From HGM04593 sp045631905 (GTDB lineage Bacteria > Bacteroidota > Bacteroidia > Bacteroidales > Bacteroidaceae): a stretch of DNA of 64,000 nucleotides. A program made the position numbers and the translations under genes. Positions 19,641 to 27,716 of this stretch are shown in pieces (within the stretch, counting starts at the first letter, position 1; each line of letters opens with the position of its first letter). The notes under the pieces were generated by a model. It was not told where the DNA came from and made no database searches. It saw only the letters and a list, made by a program, of their open reading frames with translations. The stretch spans positions 7,686-71,685 of the forward strand of contig JAZQVO010000002.1 of the NCBI GenBank assembly GCA_045631905.1. The letters run 5' to 3'.

Positions 19641-20435
19641 ATGAGAACACTTACAACACTTCTTCTACTTGCAGTTATACCAGCCTGCATGGCACAAACA
19701 TATGCCGACCTTTTCGACCTTGCACAAAAATACAGCACAGAAGGCAAGTACATGAAAGCCAGCACATACTACAAAAGAGCCCTCTTGGCAACCACAAACG
19801 AAAACGAGCAACTGCAATGCCTGACAAACATGGGTTACACACTGAACATGACCGGCCAAAAGGTTGCCGCATCGCAAGCCTACGCAAACGCATTAAAAAT
19901 CGACAGCACATCGCTCCCGCTACTTATGCAGAGAGCAGGCCTGCTACTCGAAACAGATAGCGCACAGGCTGCCATAGAGTGTTACAACAAGGTGGAAAAA
20001 GCGATGCCACAAAACCGCGACGTTCTCTTTTTCAGAGCATACGCCTACACCTTGACAGGTAAATACAAGGAGGCAAAAAGAGATTACATCAAACTGCTGG
20101 GCAAGACACCCGACGACTATCAGGCACGCCTCGGGCTCGCCATGCTCTACCAAAAAGAGGGCAACACCAACGAAAGCCTCATGCTCCTTGAAACTATGAT
20201 TGAAGAAAACCCCAAAGATGCCAATTTATACCTTGTACGTTGCAACATGGAGCTTGAACAAAAGCAGTATGAGCTGGCACTGCAAGACATAGAAAAAGCC
20301 ATAGAGATTGAACCCACACGCGCCTCGCACCACACCCTCAAAGCCGAGATACTCGACGCATTAGGCCGTAAAGCTACTGCAAAACGCAGCCGTAACACAG
20401 CCACCAAACTTGCGGTTTCTCAAAAAGAACCATAA
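19641..20435 (+). CDS. Exported tetratricopeptide-repeat protein
   Basis: A 264-aa protein with a signal peptide (MRTLTTLLLLAVIPACMAQ) and then an almost continuous array of about six TPR units from residue 25 to 255, seen as repeated pairs such as YSTEGKYMKASTYYKRAL, then LMQRAGLLLETDSAQAAIECY and LKAEILDALGRKATA. The Cys in PACMAQ could be a lipobox, but the spacing (Ala-Cys-Met) also suits a signal peptidase I site two residues later. It should act as a periplasmic protein-protein scaffold. It is a single-gene unit with its own promoter. No partner is suggested by neighbours. Confidence 0.8.
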   Translation: MRTLTTLLLLAVIPACMAQTYADLFDLAQKYSTEGKYMKASTYYKRALLATTNENEQLQCLTNMGYTLNMTGQKVAASQAYANALKIDSTSLPLLMQRAGLLLETDSAQAAIECYNKVEKAMPQNRDVLFFRAYAYTLTGKYKEAKRDYIKLLGKTPDDYQARLGLAMLYQKEGNTNESLMLLETMIEENPKDANLYLVRCNMELEQKQYELALQDIEKAIEIEPTRASHHTLKAEILDALGRKATAKRSRNTATKLAVSQKEP

Positions 20436-20578
20436 AATTTCAAAAATATATAATTCAGCCGTTTCATAAAAAGAAGAAAAGGCACCCACAAAAAAACACA
20501 AAAATTATTATTTTTGATATTCAAAAAACCCCTCAAATTAAAAAAAATAGATTTTTTGGCAACTTTCCTTATATTTTT

Positions 20579-20610
20579 TTTGATATTTCTGACAGAATAT
20601 AGTACATTTG
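20579..20610 (+). promoter_or_regulatory. Promoter of the HTH / DNA repair gene pair
   Basis: TTTG at 20579-20582, then exactly 20 bp, then TACATTTG at 20603-20610: a full Bacteroidota promoter. It places the transcript start downstream of the in-frame TTG at 20608, so translation must begin at the ATG at 20632. Confidence 0.65.
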
Positions 20611-20631
20611 GAAAGACATACAAAGAAAAAT

Positions 20632-21066
20632 ATGAGCGAGAAAACCACAAAACCATATAACATAAGGGAAAAAGCCGAAAAACACGCCCATTATCGTTCA
20701 CTTATACGAGCTGAGTTTGCCGATGAATTGTATGAAAAGATTTTGGCACTCATAGTAATTGAGAAACGATACAGAGACAAGGATTTTTCGGCAAAGGTGC
20801 TGGCAAAGGAGCTGAACACCAACACTCGTTATATCTCGGCCGTGATAAATTCTCGTTTCAAAACAAACTTCTCGTGCCTCTTGAACGAGTACCGCATAAA
20901 AGAGGCCTTGCACTACATGACCGACAAGCGTTATAGCGACCTCACCATCGAGAAGATTGGAACAGCAGTAGGCTTTGCCAACCGTCAATCGTTCTACTCC
21001 TCTTTCTACCGCATTATGGGTGAAACGCCCAACGGTTACCGCAAACGACAACTTACAATTAAATAA
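20632..21066 (+). CDS. AraC-type HTH transcriptional regulator, DNA-binding domain only
   Basis: A 144-aa protein. Residues about 40-140 form an AraC/XylS-type double helix-turn-helix: DFSAKVLAKELNTNTRYISAV is the first HTH, and LTIEKIGTAVGFANRQSFYS with FYRIMGETPNGYR is the conserved second. The short N-terminal part (KTTKPYNIREKAEKHAHYRS) is too small for a sugar or effector domain, so it is either constitutive or controlled by another protein. The start at 20632 is set by the promoter just upstream. A DNA alkylation repair type gene begins 7 bp after the stop, hence a two-gene operon and a possible regulatory link to DNA damage (inference). Confidence 0.85.
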   Translation: MSEKTTKPYNIREKAEKHAHYRSLIRAEFADELYEKILALIVIEKRYRDKDFSAKVLAKELNTNTRYISAVINSRFKTNFSCLLNEYRIKEALHYMTDKRYSDLTIEKIGTAVGFANRQSFYSSFYRIMGETPNGYRKRQLTIK

Positions 21067-21073
21067 AATTGTA

Positions 21074-21718
21074 ATGATAGAAAATTTACAGGAAACAACT
21101 AAGGAAATTAAGCAGAGGCTCAGGTTGGCGATGAATGGAATAACATCGGCCCACCAACGCCAAAGCGGTTTAAACTATAAAATAAATTTCGGGGTGGAGA
21201 TTCCCCGTTTAAAAGAGATAGCCAAAGAGTACCCCAAGAATCGCGAGCTGGCAACAGAGTTATGGAGTAGCAGCGTGAGGGAGTGCAAGTTGTTGGCTCT
21301 TTTTCTTTTACCCGAAGAGCACTACGACGAGGTGGCACAAACCTGGGTTGAGCAGACACCCTTTACCGAAATTGCCGACCACCTTGCGGGCAACATTCTA
21401 TGCAAACTCACCGACGCAACATCTACTGCCATAAAATGGAGCGAAAACAAGGAGGGCCTGCACCGCTACTGCGCATACCTCACCCTTGCCCACCTCTTTC
21501 GCAAAGGGGCAAGCCTCACCGCCGAACAAGAAAAAACATTTTACAGCAGAATAACAGAGCTATATGCCGAAGAGGAGTGTGGTACGCTCATGCAACGCGC
21601 CTACTCGGCCCTTTGCAGTTACATCGACGCGCAAGAGGAGAGAGGCACCCGTTTCGTGAAACAGGCCGGGGAAAGCAGGCTTGCCGAACTCATAAAAGAG
21701 TATATAGGAGCTATTTAA
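21074..21718 (+). CDS. DNA alkylation repair family (AlkD/HEAT-like) protein
   Basis: A 214-aa all-helical protein that fits the AlkD-like family of HEAT-repeat DNA glycosylases, which excise bulky or cationic alkylated bases. Features seen: helical repeats throughout, the LAMNGITSAHQRQSGLNYK start with the family-like phrase NYKINFGV, IPRLKEIAKEY near residue 46, ELWSSSVRECKLLALFLL near 70-85, and KWSENKEGLHRYCAYLT near 130. I chose the ATG at 21074 because the longer frame would run through the upstream gene. Catalytic residues are not assignable by eye, and a few family members lack glycosylase activity. It is coupled to the AraC-type gene upstream. Confidence 0.7.
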   Translation: MIENLQETTKEIKQRLRLAMNGITSAHQRQSGLNYKINFGVEIPRLKEIAKEYPKNRELATELWSSSVRECKLLALFLLPEEHYDEVAQTWVEQTPFTEIADHLAGNILCKLTDATSTAIKWSENKEGLHRYCAYLTLAHLFRKGASLTAEQEKTFYSRITELYAEEECGTLMQRAYSALCSYIDAQEERGTRFVKQAGESRLAELIKEYIGAI

Positions 21719-21803
21719 GCCGGCACAACGCACTCTGTAACATATTTTCACGTAAAGTTCAATAAAAATCGAGATATTTCACCCCTTATTGCAAAAAAAG
21801 AGG

Positions 21804-21811
21804 TAACTTTG
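21804..21811 (+). promoter_or_regulatory. Promoter -7 box of the fur-purA operon
   Basis: TAACTTTG fits TAnnTTTG and ends 17 bp before the Fur ATG at 21829. It argues against the upstream in-frame GTG at 21811 as the start. Confidence 0.5.
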
Positions 21812-21828
21812 TGTGCCAAGCAATAACC

Positions 21829-22302
21829 ATGGACAACTATAACAGCGAGGAAACAATAACACAACTATTTACCGACTATTTAAAGGTAAACAAGATGCGT
21901 TGTACACCCGAGCGTTATGCAATCCTCAGAGCCATATACTCAATAAACGGCAGTTTCGACATTGAGACCTTGTTGAAACACATGGAAGAAAAGGAGAAGT
22001 TCAGGGTGAGCAGGGCAACCATATACAACACCATAACACTTTTGCTAAATGCCAACCTGGTTACTCACCACCAATTTGGCACAACATCGAAATATGAAAA
22101 ATGTTTCAACAGCGGTAAAAGCCACATGGTGTGCACTAACTGCCACAAGGTAGTTGAGATAAACAACATTGACATAACAGACAAATTAACAACAAGTATA
22201 AAAAAATTTCATTTAACCCACTACTCTTTATACGTTTACGGGCTATGCAACAAATGTTATCAGGCTGCAAGGCGACGTAAGTTAAAGGTAAAAAAAAGTT
22301 AG
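21829..22302 (+). CDS. Fur-family metal-dependent transcriptional repressor
   Basis: A 157-aa cytoplasmic regulator. The winged helix region contains MRCTPERYAILRAI near residues 22-35 and the recognition helix VSRATIYNTITLLLNANLV near 65-83. The dimerisation domain has His-rich segments (GKSHMVCTNCHK with the first Cys pair near 105-108) and a second CNKCY pair near the C-terminus, both typical of a structural zinc site. Whether it senses iron, zinc or peroxide (PerR type) cannot be decided. purA starts 4 bp after the stop, which implies one transcript; this pairing recurs in related bacteria as far as I recall. Start chosen at 21829 based on the promoter. Confidence 0.9.
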   Translation: MDNYNSEETITQLFTDYLKVNKMRCTPERYAILRAIYSINGSFDIETLLKHMEEKEKFRVSRATIYNTITLLLNANLVTHHQFGTTSKYEKCFNSGKSHMVCTNCHKVVEINNIDITDKLTTSIKKFHLTHYSLYVYGLCNKCYQAARRRKLKVKKS

Positions 22303-22306
22303 AGCA

Positions 22307-23575
22307 ATGAAAAAGAACATAGACGTACTTTTGGGACTCCAATGGGGAGACGAGGGTAAAGGTAAAATCGTAGACGTGCTTACCCCTAAATATGATGTAG
22401 TAGCCCGTTTCCAGGGTGGCCCCAATGCAGGGCACACTTTGGAGTTTAACGGCAAGAAATTTGTATTGCGCTCTATCCCCTCGGGCATATTCCAAGGTGG
22501 GCAGACCAACATCATAGGTAACGGCGTTGTGCTCGACCCCGCACTTTTCAAAGGAGAGGCCGAGGACCTTGTCAAGGCAGGTTACGACCTCACAAAGAAC
22601 CTCTTCATCTCGAAGAAGGCTCACCTCATTTTGCCTACACACCGCGTACTCGATGCCGCATACGAAGCAGCAAAAGGCGATGCAAAGGTAGGTACCACAG
22701 GTAAAGGCATCGGCCCCACATACACCGACAAGATAAGCCGTAACGGTCTTCGTGTAGGCGATATTTTGGAGAATTTCGAAGCAAAGTATGCAGCAGCAAA
22801 GGCACGCCACGAAGAGATACTGAAAAACATGAATTACAGCTACGACATCACCGAAATGGAGAAAGCATGGCTGGCAGGTATCGAATATTTGAAGAATTTC
22901 CGTCTCATAGACAGCGAGCAGATGATAAACGACCTCATGAACGAGGGCAAGAGCGTGCTGTGCGAGGGCGCACAGGGTAGTTTGCTCGATGTTGATTTTG
23001 GTAGCTACCCCTTTGTAACATCTTCGAATACAGTGTGCGCAGGAGCATGTACAGGCTTGGGTGTTGCCCCCAACAGAATAGCCAACGTGTACGGTATCAC
23101 AAAAGCCTACTGCACACGTGTAGGTTCGGGCCCCTTCCCCACCGAGTTGTTCGACGAGGTAGGTGCCGAGATGCGCGACAGAGGCCACGAGTATGGTGCC
23201 GTTACAGGCCGTGAACGCCGTTGCGGTTGGATAGACCTTGTAGCATTAAAGTACACAATCATGATAAACGGTGTAACCCACCTCATACTCATGAAGAGCG
23301 ACGTACTCGACACCTTCCCCACCATAAAAGCATGTGTAGCATACAAAAAGAACGGTGAGACACTCACACACTTCCCCTACGACATCGAAGGTGTTGAGCC
23401 CGTGTACACCGAGCTTAAAGGCTGGCAGACCGACCTCACACAGCTGAAAAGCGAGGAGGAGCTTCCCCAAGCATTCAAGGATTATATAAAATTCCTGGAA
23501 GAGGAACTTGGTGTGCCTGTGAAATATGTCTCTATCGGCCCCGACAGAGACCAAACAATCACACGTTCAATTTAA
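22307..23575 (+). CDS. purA: Adenylosuccinate synthetase
   Basis: A 422-aa enzyme joining IMP and aspartate with GTP to form adenylosuccinate, the first committed step to AMP. The P-loop-like LQWGDEGKGK occupies residues 11-20, GNGVVLDP near 70, IGPTYTDKISRNG near 133-145 and GAQGSLLDVDFGSYPFVTSS near 223; the C-terminal VKYVSIGPDRDQTI completes the family pattern. Length is standard. It sits 4 bp behind the Fur-family gene and 10 bp before the metallopeptidase gene, in a string that continues to hisS. Confidence 0.98.
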   Translation: MKKNIDVLLGLQWGDEGKGKIVDVLTPKYDVVARFQGGPNAGHTLEFNGKKFVLRSIPSGIFQGGQTNIIGNGVVLDPALFKGEAEDLVKAGYDLTKNLFISKKAHLILPTHRVLDAAYEAAKGDAKVGTTGKGIGPTYTDKISRNGLRVGDILENFEAKYAAAKARHEEILKNMNYSYDITEMEKAWLAGIEYLKNFRLIDSEQMINDLMNEGKSVLCEGAQGSLLDVDFGSYPFVTSSNTVCAGACTGLGVAPNRIANVYGITKAYCTRVGSGPFPTELFDEVGAEMRDRGHEYGAVTGRERRCGWIDLVALKYTIMINGVTHLILMKSDVLDTFPTIKACVAYKKNGETLTHFPYDIEGVEPVYTELKGWQTDLTQLKSEEELPQAFKDYIKFLEEELGVPVKYVSIGPDRDQTITRSI

Positions 23576-23585
23576 AAAACAGAGA

Positions 23586-24338
23586 ATGAACATACTATCA
23601 TTGATACTTGCATACGGCAACAGCACCGGGTATGCCACAGAGCAGAGCAGTTATGTAGGCTACGACTACATCTATATATTCCTGTTCATAGGCATAGCTA
23701 TTCTCAGCTACTTTGTACAGGCCAACCTCAAAAACAAATTCGAGAAATACTCGAAGATGCCCATCGGCCTCACAGGCAAAGATATAGCCGAGAAGATGCT
23801 ACACGACAACGGCATATACGATGTAACCGTAACAAGCACACCCGGCATGCTCACCGACCACTATAACCCCACAAACAAGACTGTGAACCTCAGCGAGGGG
23901 GTATATCGTTCGGCAAGTATTGCGGCGGCAGCTGTGGCAGCCCATGAGTGCGGGCATGCGGTGCAACACGCAAAAGCATACTCGTTTCTCACATTACGCT
24001 CCAAGCTTGTACCAATAGTACAATTTTCATCGAGCATAATGACATGGATTCTGCTCATAGGAATACTCACCGTGCAGATATTCCCCGGAATATTGCTCGG
24101 CGGAATAATTCTCTTTGCAACCACCACGCTCTTCAGCTTCGTAACACTCCCGGTGGAGATTGACGCAAGCAAAAGAGCACTCGCATGGCTGTCATCGGCA
24201 GGAGTAACAAACGTAAGCAACCACGAATACGCGGCAGGAGCCCTTCGCGCGGCAGCTTACACATATGTTGTAGCAGCACTATCGTCGCTTGCCACACTCC
24301 TCTATTATGTAATGATTTATTTTAACAGACGCGACTAA
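23586..24338 (+). CDS. Membrane zinc metallopeptidase (YugP-like, neutral zinc metallopeptidase family)
   Basis: A 250-aa inner-membrane protein. The start MNILSLILAYG at 23586 is preferred over an in-frame ATG 60 bp upstream that lies inside purA. A first membrane helix spans residues about 22-40, the zinc-binding HECGH is at 120-124, and three further hydrophobic segments follow (about 145-185 and 220-245). These match the YugP-type family, whose substrates are unknown. It lies between purA (10 bp) and hisS (its TAA overlaps the hisS ATG by one base), so it belongs to the same operon. Confidence 0.88.
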   Translation: MNILSLILAYGNSTGYATEQSSYVGYDYIYIFLFIGIAILSYFVQANLKNKFEKYSKMPIGLTGKDIAEKMLHDNGIYDVTVTSTPGMLTDHYNPTNKTVNLSEGVYRSASIAAAAVAAHECGHAVQHAKAYSFLTLRSKLVPIVQFSSSIMTWILLIGILTVQIFPGILLGGIILFATTTLFSFVTLPVEIDASKRALAWLSSAGVTNVSNHEYAAGALRAAAYTYVVAALSSLATLLYYVMIYFNRRD

Positions 24339-25699
24339 TGGCTACAAAACCATCTATACCAAAGGGTACACGCGACTTCTCACCCATTGAGATGTCGAAA
24401 AGAAACTATATATTCGATACAATAAGAAAGGCCTTCCACACATTCGGGTTCAAGCAGATTGAGACACCCGCCATGGAAAACCTCTCAACCCTCATGGGCA
24501 AATATGGCGATGAGGGCGACAAGCTACTCTTCAAGATACAAAACTCGGGCGACTATTTTAGCGGCCTCACCGACGAAGAGCTATTGAGCCGTAACGCAGC
24601 TAAACTCGCATCGAAATTCTGCGAGAAAGGCCTTCGCTACGACCTCACCGTGCCTTTCGCACGCTATGTGGTTATGCACCGCGACGAGCTGGTGTTCCCC
24701 TTCAAGCGATACCAGATACAGCCTGTTTGGCGTGCCGACCGACCTCAAAAAGGACGTTACCGCGAATTTTATCAATGCGATGCCGACATCATAGGCAACA
24801 ACTCGCTCATTAACGAGGTAGAGCTCATACAGCTTATCGACCACGTATTCTCTAAATTAAATATACGCGTTGCTATAAAGCTCAACAACCGCAAGATTCT
24901 TGCCGGCATAGCCGAGGTTATAGGCGAGCCCGACAAAATTATCGACATCACCGTTGCCATAGACAAAATAGACAAAATAGGGCTCGACGGTGTTATAGCC
25001 GAGCTCAAAAGCAAAGAGATCGGCGAGGAGTCGATAAACAAACTGCTACCGATTTTGCAGGCACAGGGAGGCAACAGCGAGAAGCTTGACATAATAGCAG
25101 AAACACTCCAAGGCAACGAAACAGGCGAAAAAGGTGTAGAGGAGATACGCTTTATACTCAACACCTTCGACAAACTGAAACTAAACAGCCCGCTCGACCT
25201 CGACCTCACACTTGCGCGTGGTCTCAACTACTACACAGGTGCCATCTTGGAGGTTAAAGCACTCGATGTAACAATAGGCAGTATCACCGGTGGCGGACGA
25301 TACGACAACCTCACGGGCGTGTTCGGCATGGAGGGCGTTTCGGGCGTGGGAATATCGTTTGGAGCCGACCGCATATACGACGTAATGAACCAGCTCGACC
25401 TCTACCCCAAAGAGTCGATACACGGCACACAGATAATGTTTGTAAACTTTGGCGAGAAAGAGGCTCTTCACTCACTCTCTATAATAGGAGATTTGCGTCA
25501 GGCAGGAATATCGGCCGAGTTGTACCCAAGCAACGACAAGATGAAAAAACAGATGGGATATGCCAACACCCATGCGATACCTTTTGTTGCCATAATAGGC
25601 GAAGAGGAGATGAACAACGGCACCATCGCTGTAAAGGACATGACAACCGGTGAGCAGAAACAGATGAAAGCCGAGGAACTTAAAACTCTTCTTGCGTAA
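24338..25699 (+). CDS. hisS: Histidyl-tRNA synthetase
   Basis: A 453-aa class II aminoacyl-tRNA synthetase that charges tRNA-His. The class II motif 1 region begins KGTRDFSPIEM; motif 2 appears as QPVWRADRPQKGRYREFYQCD near residues 127-147; the histidine-specific RGLNYYTG is near 295; motif 3 is GGGRYDNL followed by GVSGVGISFGADR. The C-terminal anticodon-binding domain ends the protein. It overlaps the metallopeptidase stop by one base (TAATG) and is followed by a strong hairpin, so it is the last gene of this operon. Confidence 0.97.
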   Translation: MATKPSIPKGTRDFSPIEMSKRNYIFDTIRKAFHTFGFKQIETPAMENLSTLMGKYGDEGDKLLFKIQNSGDYFSGLTDEELLSRNAAKLASKFCEKGLRYDLTVPFARYVVMHRDELVFPFKRYQIQPVWRADRPQKGRYREFYQCDADIIGNNSLINEVELIQLIDHVFSKLNIRVAIKLNNRKILAGIAEVIGEPDKIIDITVAIDKIDKIGLDGVIAELKSKEIGEESINKLLPILQAQGGNSEKLDIIAETLQGNETGEKGVEEIRFILNTFDKLKLNSPLDLDLTLARGLNYYTGAILEVKALDVTIGSITGGGRYDNLTGVFGMEGVSGVGISFGADRIYDVMNQLDLYPKESIHGTQIMFVNFGEKEALHSLSIIGDLRQAGISAELYPSNDKMKKQMGYANTHAIPFVAIIGEEEMNNGTIAVKDMTTGEQKQMKAEELKTLLA

Positions 25700-25716
25700 C
25701 CGCACATAAAGGAACA

Positions 25717-25765
25717 TATATCTAAAAAAGGTGAGCACCGACGGTGAACACCTTTTTTAGATATA
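25717..25765. terminator. Bidirectional terminator between hisS and a convergent lipoprotein gene
   Basis: A 17-bp inverted repeat (25717-25733 and 25749-25765) with AAAAAAGGTG / CACCTTTTTT at the stem, and a GCACCG..CGGTG inner pairing in the loop. It separates convergent genes. Confidence 0.85.
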
Positions 25766-25773
25766 CCACATAA

Positions 25774-26175
25774 CTATTTTATATCGCTTAGCACACTCTG
25801 CTTACCATCGACCAGCCACCTGCCATCGATGCGCAACATGCGCAACGCAACAACATCGTAATTACCTGTTATGTTTTTGCCTATCAGCTCCACAAAAGCC
25901 TCATCGCCCTCGTAAAGACACTTTGCGACACGATACTCGGTTTTAAACTCGGCAACACCACTCTTGTACTTGTCCGTTTTTGCAACCATATCCAAATATT
26001 CGCACACAAAAGCATAGTCGGATTTATTGGGAAAATAGATATTCTCCTTTGCATAATTGACATCACCCGAAGTAAGAGCTTTTAAGAAACGTAAAGCAAC
26101 CTCGTCGGGAGGTGTAACCTTGCATGCCACAAAAGAAAAAACAGCAAGTAAAACTATAAAAAAACGCTTCATCAT
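25774..26175 (-). CDS. Small lipoprotein, DUF4878/SnoaL-like fold
   Basis: A 133-aa lipoprotein with lipobox FVACK after a short hydrophobic stretch (MMKRFFIVLLAVFS; the start may be either of the two Met codons). The body, PDEVALRFLKALTSGDVNYAKENIY followed by four strands and the final VDGRWLVDGKQSV, has the layout of the NTF2/SnoaL-like DUF4878 proteins common in Bacteroidota, whose role is unknown. It is convergent with hisS and shares its terminator. A promoter is not apparent. Confidence 0.75.
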   Translation of the reverse strand: MMKRFFIVLLAVFSFVACKVTPPDEVALRFLKALTSGDVNYAKENIYFPNKSDYAFVCEYLDMVAKTDKYKSGVAEFKTEYRVAKCLYEGDEAFVELIGKNITGNYDVVALRMLRIDGRWLVDGKQSVLSDIK

Positions 26176-26434
26176 ATATACTATTTACCATGCGAAAATA
26201 ACAATAAAATCCGAAACAGAGAAACAGCGTTCTTCAATTATACATCACAGCAAGACAAATAGCACGAGAAGGCCGTAGAAAAGATATAAATACAACACTA
26301 TTCAACTCCTATTTAAGAATTATTTGAAAGCCCGCCTTCATATGTTTTTTGTTTGAGATATAGAGATAACAACAAACCTCATTATGCTATAAAATTCAAA
26401 ACAGCATCTTAACATAAAAATATATAAATAAATA
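26176..26434. other. AT-rich intergenic stretch without a recognised gene
   Basis: No frame of useful length, tRNA, or strong hairpin was found between the small lipoprotein start and the pta promoter. It is A/T-rich and presumably holds upstream elements for both divergent genes. Confidence 0.6.
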
Positions 26435-26465
26435 TTGTTTAAAGAACCAAAATAGCGTAACTTTG
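26435..26465 (+). promoter_or_regulatory. Promoter of pta-ackA
   Basis: TTG at 26435-26437 and TAACTTTG at 26458-26465 are separated by exactly 20 bp, a textbook Bacteroidota promoter. It lies about 200 bp before the pta start codon. Confidence 0.7.
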
Positions 26466-26666
26466 CAATGATAAACTTTTGCATCAACAAAAACAGACAA
26501 ACAGCAGTTGTTTGTTTAACTATCGAACAAGTTGCCTCATCGGTTGCCGCCCGACAAATTCAGCCGTACGACCTCGCCCCTGTTGCAACGTAAGAGTGCC
26601 TGCGAGAAAACATTCACAGGAAAGAATAGATTGAGAACAACAAAAACCATATAAAAAATTATCACA
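26466..26666 (+). other. Long 5' leader of pta
   Basis: About 195 nt of predicted untranslated RNA. It contains a 41-codon open frame (26468-26593) whose ATG almost coincides with the expected transcript start, so translation is doubtful. The second half has a GC-rich part (CGGTTGCCGCCCG) that could fold. I see no known riboswitch. Confidence 0.4.
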
Positions 26667-27677
26667 ATGGATGTTATTAAGAATCTAATCGAGCGCGCAT
26701 GTAACAACAAACAGCGCATCGTTCTCCCCGAAGGAACCGAGGAGCGTACATTGAAAGCTGCCGACAAAGCTATTGCCGATGGTATTGCAAACATCATTCT
26801 CATTGGTAACAAAGCCGAGATTATGGCTATGGCCGAGAAATTCGGTTTGAGCAACATTGAAAAGGCTACAATCATCGACCCCGAGAACAACCCCGACGCC
26901 GAGAAGTATGCCACACTGCTCTATGAGTTGCGCAAAGCAAAAGGTATGACTATCGAAGATGCAAACAAACTTGTTTGCAACCCCTTGTACCTTGGTTGCC
27001 TCATCATTAAAAACGGCGATGCCGACGGACAGGTTGCCGGTGCGCTTAACACAACAGGTAATGTATTGCGCCCTGCCTTGCAGATTATTAAAACATCTCC
27101 CGGCATCAGCTGTGTATCGGGTGCCATGATGATGATTACAAAAGCAAAAGAGTATGGCGAAGATGGTGTACTCTTCGTTGGTGACGTTGCCGTTACACCC
27201 TGCCCCGATGCAAACCAACTTTCACAGATAGCTGTATGTACCGCACAGACAGCAAAAGCCATCGCCGGCTTCGAAGAGCCCCGCGTTGCAATGCTCAGTT
27301 TCTCTACCAAAGGCTCGGCTAAACACGAGATGGTAGACAAGGTTGTAGAGGCAACAAAGCTTGCACACGAACTTGCACCCGAGCTCTCTATCGACGGTGA
27401 GATGCAGGCCGATGCCGCTCTTGTACCCTTTGTAGGCCAGAGCAAGGCTCCCGGTTCGACCGTTGCAGGTAAAGCCAACGTGCTCATCTTCCCCGACCTC
27501 GGCGCAGGAAACATCGGCTACAAGCTCGTACAGCGTTTGGGCGGTGCCGAGGCTATCGGTCCCGTACTCCAAGGTATCGCACGCCCCGTAAACGACCTTT
27601 CACGTGGTTGCTCGGTAGAAGATGTCTACATGATGATTGCCATCACCGCAAACCAAGCTATCGCAGCTAAAAATTAA
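26667..27677 (+). CDS. pta: Phosphate acetyltransferase
   Basis: A 336-aa cytoplasmic enzyme exchanging acetyl between CoA and phosphate; with AckA it makes ATP and acetate from acetyl-CoA. The short form (no N-terminal DRTGG/BioD-like part) is seen: RIVLPEGTEERTLKAA near residues 17-32, CLIIKNGDADGQVAGALNTTG near 112-132, SGAMMMI near 150, and the C-terminal VLIFPDLGAGNIGYKLVQRLG with VLQGIARPVNDLSRG. Length is typical. It is preceded by a long leader with its own promoter, and ackA follows after 39 bp. Confidence 0.96.
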   Translation: MDVIKNLIERACNNKQRIVLPEGTEERTLKAADKAIADGIANIILIGNKAEIMAMAEKFGLSNIEKATIIDPENNPDAEKYATLLYELRKAKGMTIEDANKLVCNPLYLGCLIIKNGDADGQVAGALNTTGNVLRPALQIIKTSPGISCVSGAMMMITKAKEYGEDGVLFVGDVAVTPCPDANQLSQIAVCTAQTAKAIAGFEEPRVAMLSFSTKGSAKHEMVDKVVEATKLAHELAPELSIDGEMQADAALVPFVGQSKAPGSTVAGKANVLIFPDLGAGNIGYKLVQRLGGAEAIGPVLQGIARPVNDLSRGCSVEDVYMMIAITANQAIAAKN

Positions 27678-27716
27678 TAAAGAACAAGAATCATTGGTTT
27701 ATAAAAATATTACACG

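Noticed and set aside
22136..23188. A 350-codon minus-strand frame opposite purA
   Set aside because: It lies wholly antisense to fur/purA, which match their families end to end; the translation is Cys/Val-rich without domain pattern. It is a codon-bias shadow.
26468..26593. 41-codon leader frame before pta as a gene
   Set aside because: Its ATG nearly coincides with the predicted transcript start and the translation has no features; kept only as an observation on the leader.
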